Source: Hsuehochloa calcarea
Taxonomy: Eukaryota; Streptophyta; Magnoliopsida; Poales; Poaceae
Length of the DNA: 64,000 bases
Reading direction: 5' to 3'
NCBI GenBank assembly: GCA_036346395.1
Contig: CM070596.1
Span: 6,307,913-6,371,912, forward strand
In this document: positions 34,053 through 44,937 of the stretch, in pieces
How the letters are laid out: each line of letters opens with the position of its first letter
How positions within the stretch are numbered: the stretch's first letter is position 1
Translations under genes and position numbers: made by a program
Notes under the pieces: model-generated
Told to the model about the DNA's origin: nothing
What the model saw: only the letters and a program-made list of their open reading frames with translations
The model's database searches: none

Positions 34053-37000
34053 TATAACATCCCAATTTTCTGAGCTTTTAAAAATCTTTTGATTGGTTAG
34101 TAGTTGAAAATTCACCATTGGATTTTATGTGAATTTTAACTAAAGCTTAATATAGACTTTTAGTATCAAAACAATTTAATATGATTAATTCCAACATCAA
34201 GAGTTGTCAAAACTATTTTATTTAGGTTCTATGTGCATGGATGTATTTTCTGAATTTTTTAAAGAATTTTTATGAGTTTATTTGCTATTTTCTAATTGCT
34301 ATTTGGATTTTCTGTATTTTTTAAAATAGAAAACCTATTTAAAATTTCAGAACAGTATTTGGGTCAAAACCCAAACCTTGTGAGGTTCGGTCGCCCGCGC
34401 GATCCGAGTGACATGCAGGCCCCGCATGTTAGTCTCCGCTCACTCTACGCCCGCGCCACCTTGGTCCCACCCGTCAGCCCCAACGTCGCCGTTTGCTACG
34501 TGACCGCACCCGAGGCACCCACACTGACCTGTGGACACCGCTGAATCCCTGTTTATCTTCCCCTCAACCGTCCCGCATCCGGACTCCCCTGCCAACCTGA
34601 GATCCTCGTGTTTGCGCCCTGGACTGTCCCGAGCCGTCGAGTATAACGGGAGAGGCCACCCATGAGCTCCGCACCCAAGCCCTAGCCGCCAAAGCTCGAG
34701 CGTCGAACCCTAGCCATCGGGGAGAGCTCGAAGAAAGATCTGCACTGCCACAGCTCTGACGAGCGATTCCCCCGCAACCAGAGCCGCCTTAGCCTCATGG
34801 TCTGCACCTTCGGCATCGCACAGACGAGTGCAACATCCTGGTCGCCTTGGTTCTACTGGATCACCACCGGAGAGTAGATCCCAGCGAGCCCGTGTCTCCG
34901 CCGCCGCTTCGACCTCACCGCTGGCCGCCACCGCTGTCATCTCGCCCAGGTGAGCACATCTATGAGTTCGCCTAAGCTCCCTCTAACTGCTGGTATTTGC
35001 CAGAAGCCATTGGAACACGAGCGCCGCCTGCCTCGCCGTCGTCCACGTCTGCGCCAGCTCAGCCTCCTGTGCCTACGCATCATCTACGTGGCGTCCGCGT
35101 CAGCCGCCAGTCAGCACAGACGTGTTTAGTCTGGCCCGAACCACAGATCCAATCTTCCATAAACCTAATTAGTTGTGAGCCGTGTCTGTGCCATGTGGGG
35201 TTCACCAGTCAGATCACTGTTCCGTAGGCCCGTGCACCCGTGGACCCATGAGCCAAGTCCGTGGACAGACCAAGGGCCCGCATGTCAACCTCAATAGCCA
35301 TTTTCCCAGATTTATTTTTAAAATCCAAAATTCAGGGATGACGTGAGCTGACAACCTAACCCAGATTTTTCAGTAGAAAAATAATTCAGATAATTCCAAA
35401 AATTCAAATTTATGTTATTTCTTTAGTTTTGATATTCCAGAGGTCATATCTTCTTCATACGAACTCCGATTGAGCCCATTCAAATCCCTAAATTAATCTA
35501 AATTCGAGCTTTATTTATCTGAGATTTTTATTTAATTTTTGGAGTTTGTTTTATATCTTTTATTTATTTATTTTATTTACGAGTAAACATTAATACATCG
35601 GGAACTTTTGAAGAAGACGGAGTGCACCAAGATCGAGACCAATACCTAGACCTATTCCAAGGTAAGTTATACCTTTGATCATATTGCACCCAGTTTTTAA
35701 AATACTTTGATTCAAATTATTGCATTCTATTTCAAGTCTTTATTTAAATTCTTTTGGGTTTAGTTATTAATACAATTTGTTACATTCACCTTGTCTATTA
35801 TTATGTAATGATATTTTGTCACCCTAGATTGGTTCATTACTAGTTGGTATTATCGTAGTGCCAACGTAGGATGGTTAGATACGAGTAGATTTTTTAGCCA
35901 TGCTACGAGTCATCATCTCATGGGAGTTCTAAATATAAACTTGACTAAGGGATTATAGAACTGTGTGATAAAACAAAGTGCGTTGTGTGATATTACTCGT
36001 TGATGGCATGTGTTGCACTTAACCAACAGGGTGAGAAAAGATTGAGACTGAGGTAAGTGGTGGATACTGTGTGATATGGTGGAAGCTGTGTGCATGAGAA
36101 TATTGGCCTGTGTGACATTACTTGAAAATTGGAAGTCTTGCATTGGTCAATTAAGAACTTAACTTTGTACGCCATTGAACTGGGCCTTCCGTACAACCAC
36201 ATGTCTGATGGGACGGACCTAACTTAGTGGGTTATGGAGTCTTAACATTGACAACTCAGGCGGTAGGTTAGGCTGTATGCCAGGGTGGAGGTGTGATTCT
36301 CACATTGCGGGACGATTCGCCACTTCCCTGTCCAACTGTGTGTGTCATACGAAGAGCTATGTGCATAAATTGAACGACGGTAAAGCACATCGGGAGTGCC
36401 AATGCTTGAGATGAAGTTTCTAAAAGGTTTTATTATGGTTAGTGCTAGTTACACTGATTATATCGTGTGGGTAAAGTGTACAACCTCTGCAGAGTGTTAA
36501 TCAATCTATTCGAATAGCCGCGTCCGAGGTCATGGACATGCACGCGGATTTCACACGAGGGTTAGATTTTCATAAAACATTTGGGAAGGGACAGCTGTGT
36601 GACTTAATCTATATGGCTGTGTGAAAGAATTTGATTAGGTTTTGTCTCTTTTGTGAAAGCATATGTTAAACTATTATTGTTTAATTGTTTTAAAATTAAT
36701 TTTTCAATTTATTATTTGTATTCAAATGCAAATGTTGTTTTATGCAAAATAACCACATAAGTCATTCCTTTGAAACAAGCCATCATCTATAAATTGCATT
36801 ATGTGGTATGAATTACGAGTACGGTTGTGTACTCATGCTTGCTACAAACATTCAATAGAAGTGGATGAGTCTTCTCCTGCATTTGAGGAGTAGTTCTACG
36901 AAGGTGCTGATCATTGGGGTCTTGATCCCAGTGGGTTGCCTGTGGTGAATTGATGGGATTCAGCTGGAGTTTAATTTTGTTCCGCTGCTGCTATTTTATT

Positions 37001-37203
37001 TGTTGCCAGCCCTGCGAGGCTTAATAAATGTAAACTCGACCATAAGGTCAAACCCTTATTTGTTATTCAAATTACTCGTTTATGCTAATATTTTGTCTTC
37101 TGTGAATCGATATTCATCTATGTTGATATTGTGTACACTAGCATGATTCTAGACTAGTGCATTATACACAGAGGGTCCATAATTGTATTTTTGGATCCCG
37201 ACA
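34053..37203 (+). mobile_element. LTR H1, long-LTR family (probable Ty3/gypsy), with diverged PBS
   Basis: Starts TATAACATCCCAATTTTCTG (the TG has decayed to TA) and ends CCCGACA at 37203. It is followed at 37206-37220 by GGGTGTATCCGAGTC, a decayed TGGTATCAGAGC primer site, so this is the 5' LTR of a + strand element. It shares with LTR H2 (inverted) the words 'cctctgcagagtgttaat' and 'gaatagccgcgtcc' near 36480-36530. A GC-rich block (34380-35290) is internal to the LTR. No pol follows. Confidence 0.72.
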
Positions 37204-37890
37204 AAGGGTGTATCCGAGTCATACTGACTATAGGTCTTGACCTTAGTTAGATCGGCCATCCACGTCGCCCCGGCCCTTGCCGCCAGGCCTCCCCGGTCGT
37301 CCCCCACCCTCATCTTCGGCTCAGGTGAGTCCACCTCACCATCCTGTTGCCCGTGCTCCCCCTTTCCTTCCCCCTCTTCCCCTCCGGCGATACCGCCCCC
37401 ACCTTCCCCCCGCACCCCACCCCCTGTTGCTGCCACCGTCCCGCTCGAGCGCATGGCTGGCCGTGACACCGCCATTAGTGAGGTCGCCTCACCCGACCGT
37501 ACCCATTTTTCCCTCCACTGCGGCCGCCATCCTTCCATTCACCGGCGTCGAGCCCATCGTGGCTACCTACCCCTTCTCTGTTGTTTCCCCTACCTTCATT
37601 CCCCTTCTGCGCGCTCTCTCTCTCTGCATCGCTCGGATGGAGAAGCGATCGGACGGCCCGAAAATGATCAGGCGCGATCCGACGGCGGAGACAGGCACAT
37701 GCGTGAGCGAAATCAATCGGACAGGCCGGGGATGACCGGGGGTGCATCCAACGGCTCTCCTTTTCTTGGAGACATAGATGGAGCGGGAGGCGACCCTTCT
37801 GTTCAAGATTTAAGGTTTGTAATACTCTCCCCATTCTGAAACAGATGTCATCCTAGGATCGTGCACATCCATCAAGGCATCTCTACAAAA

Positions 37891-37968
37891 GACTATATTA
37901 CTCCTCTTGATTACATCATTTACTATTCTGACTATATTACTCATGTTGATTACATCATTTACTATTCT
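37891..37968. repeat. 39-bp tandem duplication
   Basis: Two units beginning GACTATATTACTC (37891 and 37930) differ at only three bases. Confidence 0.93.
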
Positions 37969-38442
37969 TTCGATGGTAAGAATCGTGCCAATCGTCTATA
38001 GAATTTTACAGGGGAGCAATGATCTATTTAACAATATAAAATGGTGAAAGAAGAATTAGGTAAGATAGAATATCACGAAGAAGGTAATGATAGAAAGATG
38101 ACCAAAGATGAGGAGAGAACAAGTTATTTTTCATGTTATGTAAAATAAAATTTGAAGGTTTCCAGCTAACGGCCATTCTCATGGAAAAAAAACCCGGCCG
38201 GTTAACCGGACTTACCGGTGGGAACCGGGATTCCAAATACCGGCCGAAAAGCTTCAAATTTAAATTCAAAATTTCGGGGGTTACATCCCAAATTCAATTT
38301 TTCAGACAAATTTCAACTGAGATTTTTCTGGGTTTTCTGGTTATCGGTCGGTAACCATTTTCTGTCGTCCGACGAGATTTGTTCTCGTAGCGGTTTTTGG
38401 ATCCTTGGCCATTCTAACTAGGTCACGACCTACAGTCGATAT

Positions 38443-38455
38443 GGCTCTGATACCA
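38443..38455 (-). other. Primer-binding site of element H2
   Basis: TGGTATCAGAGCC on the minus strand, three bases from the LTR end at 38459, fully matching the initiator tRNA-Met type. Confidence 0.88.
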
Positions 38456-40850
38456 CTTTGTCAGGATCCGGGATTAACACCCCAAATCCTCTCTGTATGT
38501 CTGAACTAGTCCCATGATCAGTGACTAGCTCACAAGTAAACAAATATAGTAACATCCATAATCGCAAAACATTATTAATAAATATCAGAATTGGTTACCC
38601 GAAAGCTTACGAGCCAACAAATAAGAACACAACGGAAGATAAATGAACATTAGTAGAGCCCAGCTAATCTGCCATAGGCAATCGACTGGGTACAGCCTAG
38701 TCGTCGAGATCTTCGACAGCGCGAAGTCCTTCTTCTCTAAAATTTATTTGCATTAAGCAAGAGTGAGCACAAATAATCGTGCTCCGCAAGTTACACCCAA
38801 TAACAGAATTATAATGCATGCAGGGGTATATCAAAGGAAGACATATAAGGTTGAATTTGCATAAAGCGATATTTTCTTTAAATACTTGTACTAAGTTCCA
38901 TAGCTGATATTCTATAACTAAAATTCATTTTCTAAATTCTCAAGTTTTATAGTCGGATAACATTCACACAAGAGAAGTAAATGATACCCTCCTATCACAT
39001 GGCTAACCGCCCAATTTCCCATTTGGATAAACCATTTGATAATGTCTTTTGAAAATAAAAAAAATCTAACTTTGCATTGGCTTTGCTAAGCAAGTCAATG
39101 ACCATGGACACGGCTATTTCGGATAGTTTTACACTCTGCAGAGGTGTACAACTTTACCCACACGACACGACTCTCTAGTTTGTTTGGTATCCATCGATAC
39201 CACCGCACACTAGAGCATGTGATAAGGCCTTTACAAAGTGCCATTCCACCGCAGTCCCGCCTCGCTAAGGTTTCACTTCCATTGGGCTAACCACTCGCCA
39301 TATTTAAGCCCCCTCTTGCTCCAGGTGGGAATACATAAAAGTATGTTGTAAAATACATCCACACAAATGATAACACGACCACGGTGAAACGTTGAAATTA
39401 GTTAGCCAGGTTCTGCCCATTCAGGACATGTGGTAGTACGATGTGGCTTAGCAAGTGGCGGCTTGAAGACCGGTCCTTAACTGAGTTGGGCGATTTCCAA
39501 TAGAACCATGGGCCTCAATCATATAAATGAATTGATCCCGTGCATGAACATGCACCCATCCAAACATCCATTTCACCCAAGTCCAAACCAATTTTCATTT
39601 TATTTTTCCAAGTGAAATCATTTTGCAAAAACCTCCATGCTAAAGGCAATACCATAGCATTATGTTTAAACATGGTTGAACATTTGGCTAAAGTTCCCCA
39701 ATTTAAACAATTTTGGCCTAAGCTTGTCTAAGCGTAGACTTTTGCAACGAGTCTAGTTCATACTAATGTACCAATTAGATTGTAAATACAGCATCAAGGT
39801 ATGGCTACTTCAATATAAACATTTAGCTATACAAAGGAATTGTGAATAACTATAATTTAAAACAGAGATTTAAATAACTTGAATATAAATACGCATGCAA
39901 TAATAATTTAATACAAAACTTGAATAATTTGAAATACTGGGATTCAAATATGATCAAATATGTAACTTGCCTTGCTTATTTAGTTGTTCTTTAACGACGT
40001 CAAAATCCGGTTCTCTGAAGTCGTTGAAATCTACACGTGAAAATAAGCGAAGTTTAAATAAAATACAAATTAAAAGGTTTCAGTGTAGATATCTAGATCT
40101 TGATTTAAGATGAATTTAGAAATTTGAATCCCTCAAATCGAAGCTCGAACGAATGAGAACGGTCTTGTCGACGATCAAATCGCCGATCTTATGAATATAT
40201 AAAATAGAGTAAAATGGTGTGTATCTCCTGGAATAGAATGGGGTCACTCTTTATTGCTATGGTCAAACAAAAGGCTAATCCTAGTTACAGTGGAGCACAA
40301 TGCTTGCTATGGTGTTGTAATCAAATCGACTGCTAATCTTCTTCATTACCTTCAATCTGATGCCCCCCTCCTTTCCTCCGCGATCCTCCTTAAGTAGTTG
40401 ATGAAGTGATGGCAGTTATCCCTTGGAGAGACGTCTATTGGGAAGCGATGCGTCTGGTCGGAGAGAGGTATCAGTTGACAGGGTATCAACTATTGTGCGG
40501 TTATATATCGGAGAGACATTCAACCATAGTACAGTGTCTTAGAATTATGTAACGTCGCGTGGTATGGAATATACAACAAGTGTTCCATTCATCACACGGT
40601 AAGGATATACCTGGATTTAGGTCCAGATGATACCAGTTCATAGCTTTATGAGCAGTTAACTGGTCGGGGACTAAGTACAGGACCTTGTCCGACCATGGTT
40701 TTCATTATGTAACCACTGAAATACTTTTGACCAGTGAGGTCGTTAGCCTTAGGGGGTACGACCACGAAGACATATGGTTTTTCTTTATGTATTAAAGTTA
40801 TACATAGATGTCTTAATCCTCGTCAGGGCTCTCAGGAGTTTGGAAATCAT

Positions 40851-41398
40851 GTGGTCGGAAGGTGGTTCGACCGCAGGTGGTCAGAAGGAGGTTTCGACTA
40901 CCTGGTCGGAACGAGGTTTCGACTGCATGTGGTCGAAAGAAGATTCGACTACGTGTGGTCAGAAGGAGGTTGGATTACACGTGGTCGAAAGTGGTTCGAC
41001 TACACGTGGTCGGAAGGAGGTTCGACTACACGTGGTCAAAAGGAGTTTCGACCGCACGTGGTCGAAAGGAGTTTTTGACTATACGTAATCGGAAGGAGAT
41101 TCGACAACAGGTGGTCGGAAGGAGGTTCGACTGCTCGTGGTCGGAAGAAGGTTTGACTACAGGTGGTCTGAAGGAGGTTTCAACTAACTGGTCGGAAGGA
41201 GGTTCGACCACAGGTGGTCAGAAGGAGGTTTCGACAACCTGGTCGGAAGGAGGTTGGACTGGACGTGGTCAGAAGGAGATTCGACTGCACGTGGTAAGAA
41301 AGAGGTTCGACTACACGTGGTCGGAAGGAGGTGGTCGAAGAAGGTGGTCGTAGATGGTCGTACGTGGTCATAGATTGCAACCGGTCCAAGGTGGTCTA
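40851..41398. repeat. Tandem array of GGTCGGAAGGAGGTTCGAC units in LTR H2
   Basis: About twenty degenerate units of 25-29 bp (GTGGTCGGAAGGAGGTTCGA). Many contain ACACGTGGTC, so the CACGTG core recurs every unit or two. Absent from LTR H1. Confidence 0.92.
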
Positions 41399-42261
41399 CA
41401 TGGGGACCAAGGGTCTTCTTCTTTGTACTCCAGTTGACGCTGGGGAGTGGCCGAGGTGGTCGAAAGATGCTTGGCAGCGTTAATGGGCGACGGCGGTGGC
41501 GATGATTTCACCGAGGGGAGGGCGGCCCGAGTAGACATAGGAGTAAGGAAGGGTTGGGGAAAGTCGAGCATGGTTAGGCGATCGTGCCAGAGCAAGAATT
41601 AGGTAAAAAATTGATGACCTCACCGGATTGGCCAGAACGACAAGTGAGGGCGGCAGCCGCGAACCGAGTGCCACCGGACATGAAGAAGACGCTCTGCATT
41701 TCCGGTGCTCTAGCTGCAATGAGCGATAAAGGAGGTGAGATGTAGCAAGATGACAATGAAGCGGTGTAGAAAGACATGAAAAGGGAGGCCCAAGTTCTCT
41801 GGTACGGCTGGGGAGGTACTTGCGGTGGTGCGGTCATGACCAAAGCTTAACCTTCGGGTCTTGGTGCTCCCTTGAGCTTAGAGAAGAGGGAGGATCGAGA
41901 GGGGATCTTGGTGATGGCGAAATGAGATAGAAGGAGGACGAGGGGTGGCTTTTATAGGCCACGGACGAAGAGCACGAGAGAGGGCGGGGGCTCCCTGGTG
42001 CTCCATTTATGGAGGGAGGAGGACTGGGGCAGAGTATGGGTGTTGCAATGGGGATGAGATGGGAGCAGGTGGGGAGGAGAAAGAACATTGGGGGTGGGTG
42101 CGACGAAGGACAGGCAATTAAATGCGCTCGTGTCCGGAGGAAAAAAGGTGCGGGATTCACGCCGGGGTGACGACTTTGCAGCGGCTGTGACGCACACGAG
42201 CGCTGGCAGCATGGATGCGACGAGGAGGACGATGACCAGGTGAAGAGGTGGTTGACAGGCG

Positions 42262-42400
42262 GGCCTGGTCAGACTGAGCGACTGGTTGAACTCTAGAGGC
42301 TAGTCGAAACGAGCGGCTGGTCGAAAACGAGGGGTGGTCAAAATCGAGAGCTGGTCGAAATCGAGTGTTGACCGAAATCGAGAGCTGGTCGAAATCAAGT
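42262..42400. repeat. Short array of GCTGGTCGAAATCGAGA units
   Basis: About seven degenerate 17-19 bp units in LTR H2, different from the 40851 array but also built on GGTCGA. Confidence 0.85.
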
Positions 42401-43469
42401 GATCGTGATGGCGAGTCTTGGCGTCCACGCGCCACCGAGGATAGGCGTTGGCGGCGAGTGAGATGCGACAGGCGTGGAGGTCTCCGTAGTAAGTGGCGGA
42501 GCCGACTGGGTGACACAGAATGACGTGGAACGAATGTGGAGAGGGAGAGCTGGTGGGGTGGCACAGGCGCTCGTGCGACAGGTGGGAGTGGTAGATCGAC
42601 GAGACGGGACAGCGTGGCGCGACGGGGTCAAGAGGAGTAGGTGAGGGAGCAGACGGGGCAGAGACTAAGAGGACGAGGCGATTGAGCCGTTCACACGGTG
42701 GCATGGCAAGCTGAGCTAGTAAGGTATGGGCACTGGCTTCGGGAGGAAGACACAAGAAAGCAACGGGAAGAAATAAGAAGGATAGAAGAAAAAGAAAGAA
42801 AATCCAAAAAAATAAAATAAGTCTGAAAATTTCAAGAAAATTTTATGAAATACTTTGGAACTTGAATAGATAAAAAAAATTAAGTTTGGATTTATCTGAA
42901 GTATATTTTAATCATTTAAATTCAGAAATTAATTTTACGCTTTAAATTAATCCAATAAAATTTAAATAGTTTCTTTAATTTTTGATGGTTCATAAAGACT
43001 CTGGAAATAGAATAAAATAATTTTTATTTAATTGGAGTTTATTTTACTCACATTTAAATTATTTTTATTTCTGAAATTTCAAAATAAGCTTTAAAAAATC
43101 TGGAGAAATCGGATGGTGATTTTTATTTTGAAAACTTTGAAAAGCACTAAAAATCAAATAGATTGGTTTTGAAATAAATAAAATTACTTCCAACTTAAAG
43201 TTGGCTTTAATTTTTGCACAAAACTATTTTTAATTTTTGAAAGATTCAAGAAATTAAATAAGTTTTTTATTTATAACTTTAAATCCAAAGTAAACTCAGA
43301 AACTCATTTAAATTTTCCTTTTGACTTTGAAACACTAGAAAATTCATGAAAAGCAATAAAACTCTTTTTAAATTTTTAGAAAGTCAAGGAAACTCTTTTA
43401 CAACTCAGAAAAGCAATAAAATAATACTTTTTTAATTTTAAAACAGTGACAGAACTTTGGGATATTACA

Positions 43470-44188
43470 ATTATAAAATAACATATATTTAATATATATT
43501 TAGTAACAAAATTTAAAAGCCAGAACGGTAGTACGAAGGCAGTATGGACAACATCACAAAGAAAGGATGTCGTACAATTTTGAACGGGAGTAGCACTTAA
43601 TTTTCTCCCCTCGATAATTGGCGACTCGTGCATTGCGAAATGTGGATGAGTACCAGTACATGCGAGGGTGTGATTGACTCATGCCATGACCCATGATTTT
43701 AATAGTTTCATCTCTTGCCGAGAGAGAGAGAGAGAGAGAGAGAGAGGTTTTTGGCGTCAGCAGTAAGGTTCGTCAAAAAAATGTTTTGCCTAGATCCATG
43801 TAACGAAAGGCAAGCTCGAATGCAGTTGTCGATAACAGTTATTACATATTTGGTACACGTCTCTCTGTCTATGGTAGCGCTGTTGTACACCCATTCTTAG
43901 AATAATTATTCTACAATCCACAACATCCAACCCAAACCCATCTTGCCCCGACCCGCACCGCACCGCACCCGTCCATCCTAACTCGCACGGCGCTAGCCTC
44001 GCGTGCTCCCGCCTGCTGCCGCTGTTGAAGCGGTTCGTGTGCCCGATTCAGCCGCTGCTGCGCTTCCCTGCTCTCCGACGATCTGCTTCCCTGCTCTCTG
44101 ACCATCTCCTCGTCATCACGGACTGTAATATTCCGAATCATCTTAAAAGAGGAAAAATGATTTAGAGAGAGAATAATTTAATTAGAGA
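43470..44188. other. Spacer, no gene recognised
   Basis: Includes a (GA)n microsatellite at 43720-43747 and a C-rich stretch (43910-44110) with a minus-strand open frame but no identifiable domain. Confidence 0.35.
43720..43747. repeat. (GA)n microsatellite
   Basis: Uninterrupted GA run. Confidence 0.92.
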
Positions 44189-44437
44189 ATGGATTGGACA
44201 AGTTTTGGGGAGGACATACCTTCCACTGATACAACTATCCCTACTGTTTTTGATGTGCAAGGACCAATTACTAGAACACGTGGTCGCCAACTAAATTATC
44301 AGGTGACTTTGTTTCTCAGAGTGCATTCATATTCTATGAATTATATGATGTTGTCTAAAGCACGTGATATTATTTTACTTAGGAATCAAGGATCGAGAGG
44401 CAAGCTAAATGAAGATGATGGGAGCACTAAGCATTGA
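44189..44437 (+). pseudogene. C-terminal tail of a Ty3/gypsy-like polyprotein
   Basis: An 82-codon frame ends at a stop and contains GPITRTRGRQLNYQVTLFL followed by a hydrophobic/basic segment (SKARDIILLRNQGS). The 'GPITRARxRQLNxQV' tail is a recurrent C-terminal signature of rice retroelement polyproteins; I rely on recall of that signature, not an alignment. Everything upstream is missing, so this is a 5'-truncated remnant. Confidence 0.5.
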
Positions 44438-44937
44438 GATGATCATACAAGGAATGTATATTTTTATACTGAGATTTAGCAGAATCTAGCATGAAAACTA
44501 TATATGAAGTTGCTTAGGCCAACTCTTAGGAATATTTGAGTAAAGGAACTTGGTGCTACGCCACCTATGCTAATGAGATATGGGCCTTGTAATTCGGGTT
44601 GGACACATAGGGTTTGACACTATTCATATGATATTGTTCACGCATGAACAGTACCCACGGCCGCCGCCCCTCCCTTTACATAGTGGCCGCTACCCTTGGG
44701 GTTTGGCGGGTTTTGTTGATTGAAGTTTAGCTTTGCTACTTTATATTTTGTCCTCTTGTTCGCCGAGATCAATAACGACATTGTTCTTCGGAACCCCACT
44801 TATCAATACCAATTTTATTCATATTTGCAATACATCAGATTGTGTTTTACCTTGTTCTTGCATGCTTCTTCGGTGTATGCAGAAATTGATGTTTGTGATC
44901 AGGTCATCCAGGTATTCGTGCACGGCTGATAACAATT
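44438..44937 (+). repeat. Probable 3' UTR/LTR remnant of the truncated retroelement
   Basis: Follows the polyprotein tail and contains LTR-style sequence (ccctttacatagtggccgct, cttgttcgccgagatcaata). It is cut off at about 44938 by LTR F. No terminal motif could be fixed. Confidence 0.4.

Larger units (their letters stand above)
37204..38458. other. Spacer between two facing 5' LTR ends
   Basis: 37207-37262 and, inverted, 38400-38458 are the same internal start of one family (GACTATAGGTCTTGACCTTAG against GACTGTAGGTCGTGACCTAG). Between them is a GC-rich stretch (37262-37840) with an open frame of 200 codons but no recognised domain. A 39-bp tandem duplication follows at 37891-37968, then an AT-rich part ending in an 'accggccggttaaccgg' repeat-like segment at about 38190-38260. 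Confidence 0.55.
38459..43469 (-). mobile_element. LTR H2, expanded long LTR of the same family as H1, minus strand
   Basis: On the minus strand it starts TGTAATATCCCAAAGTTCTG at 43469 and ends GATCCTGACA at 38459, followed by a perfect PBS. At 5011 bp it is about 1.9 kb longer than H1. Part of the excess is the tandem array at 40851-41398 and the smaller one at 42262-42400, inside the GC-rich block 41400-42780. The outermost part (42800-43469) is very AT-rich. Large ORFs in the block come from repeats and composition and are not treated as genes. Confidence 0.75.

Noticed and set aside
40862..41353. 163-codon open frame on the plus strand
   Set aside because: It lies wholly inside the GGTCGGAAGG tandem array; the protein is the array translated and other frames are equally open.
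42157..42755. Overlapping minus-strand frames of 135 and 151 codons
   Set aside because: Low-complexity Ser/Pro/Arg sequence in the GC-rich block of LTR H2 with no domain; neighbouring frames are also open. Treated as composition effect.
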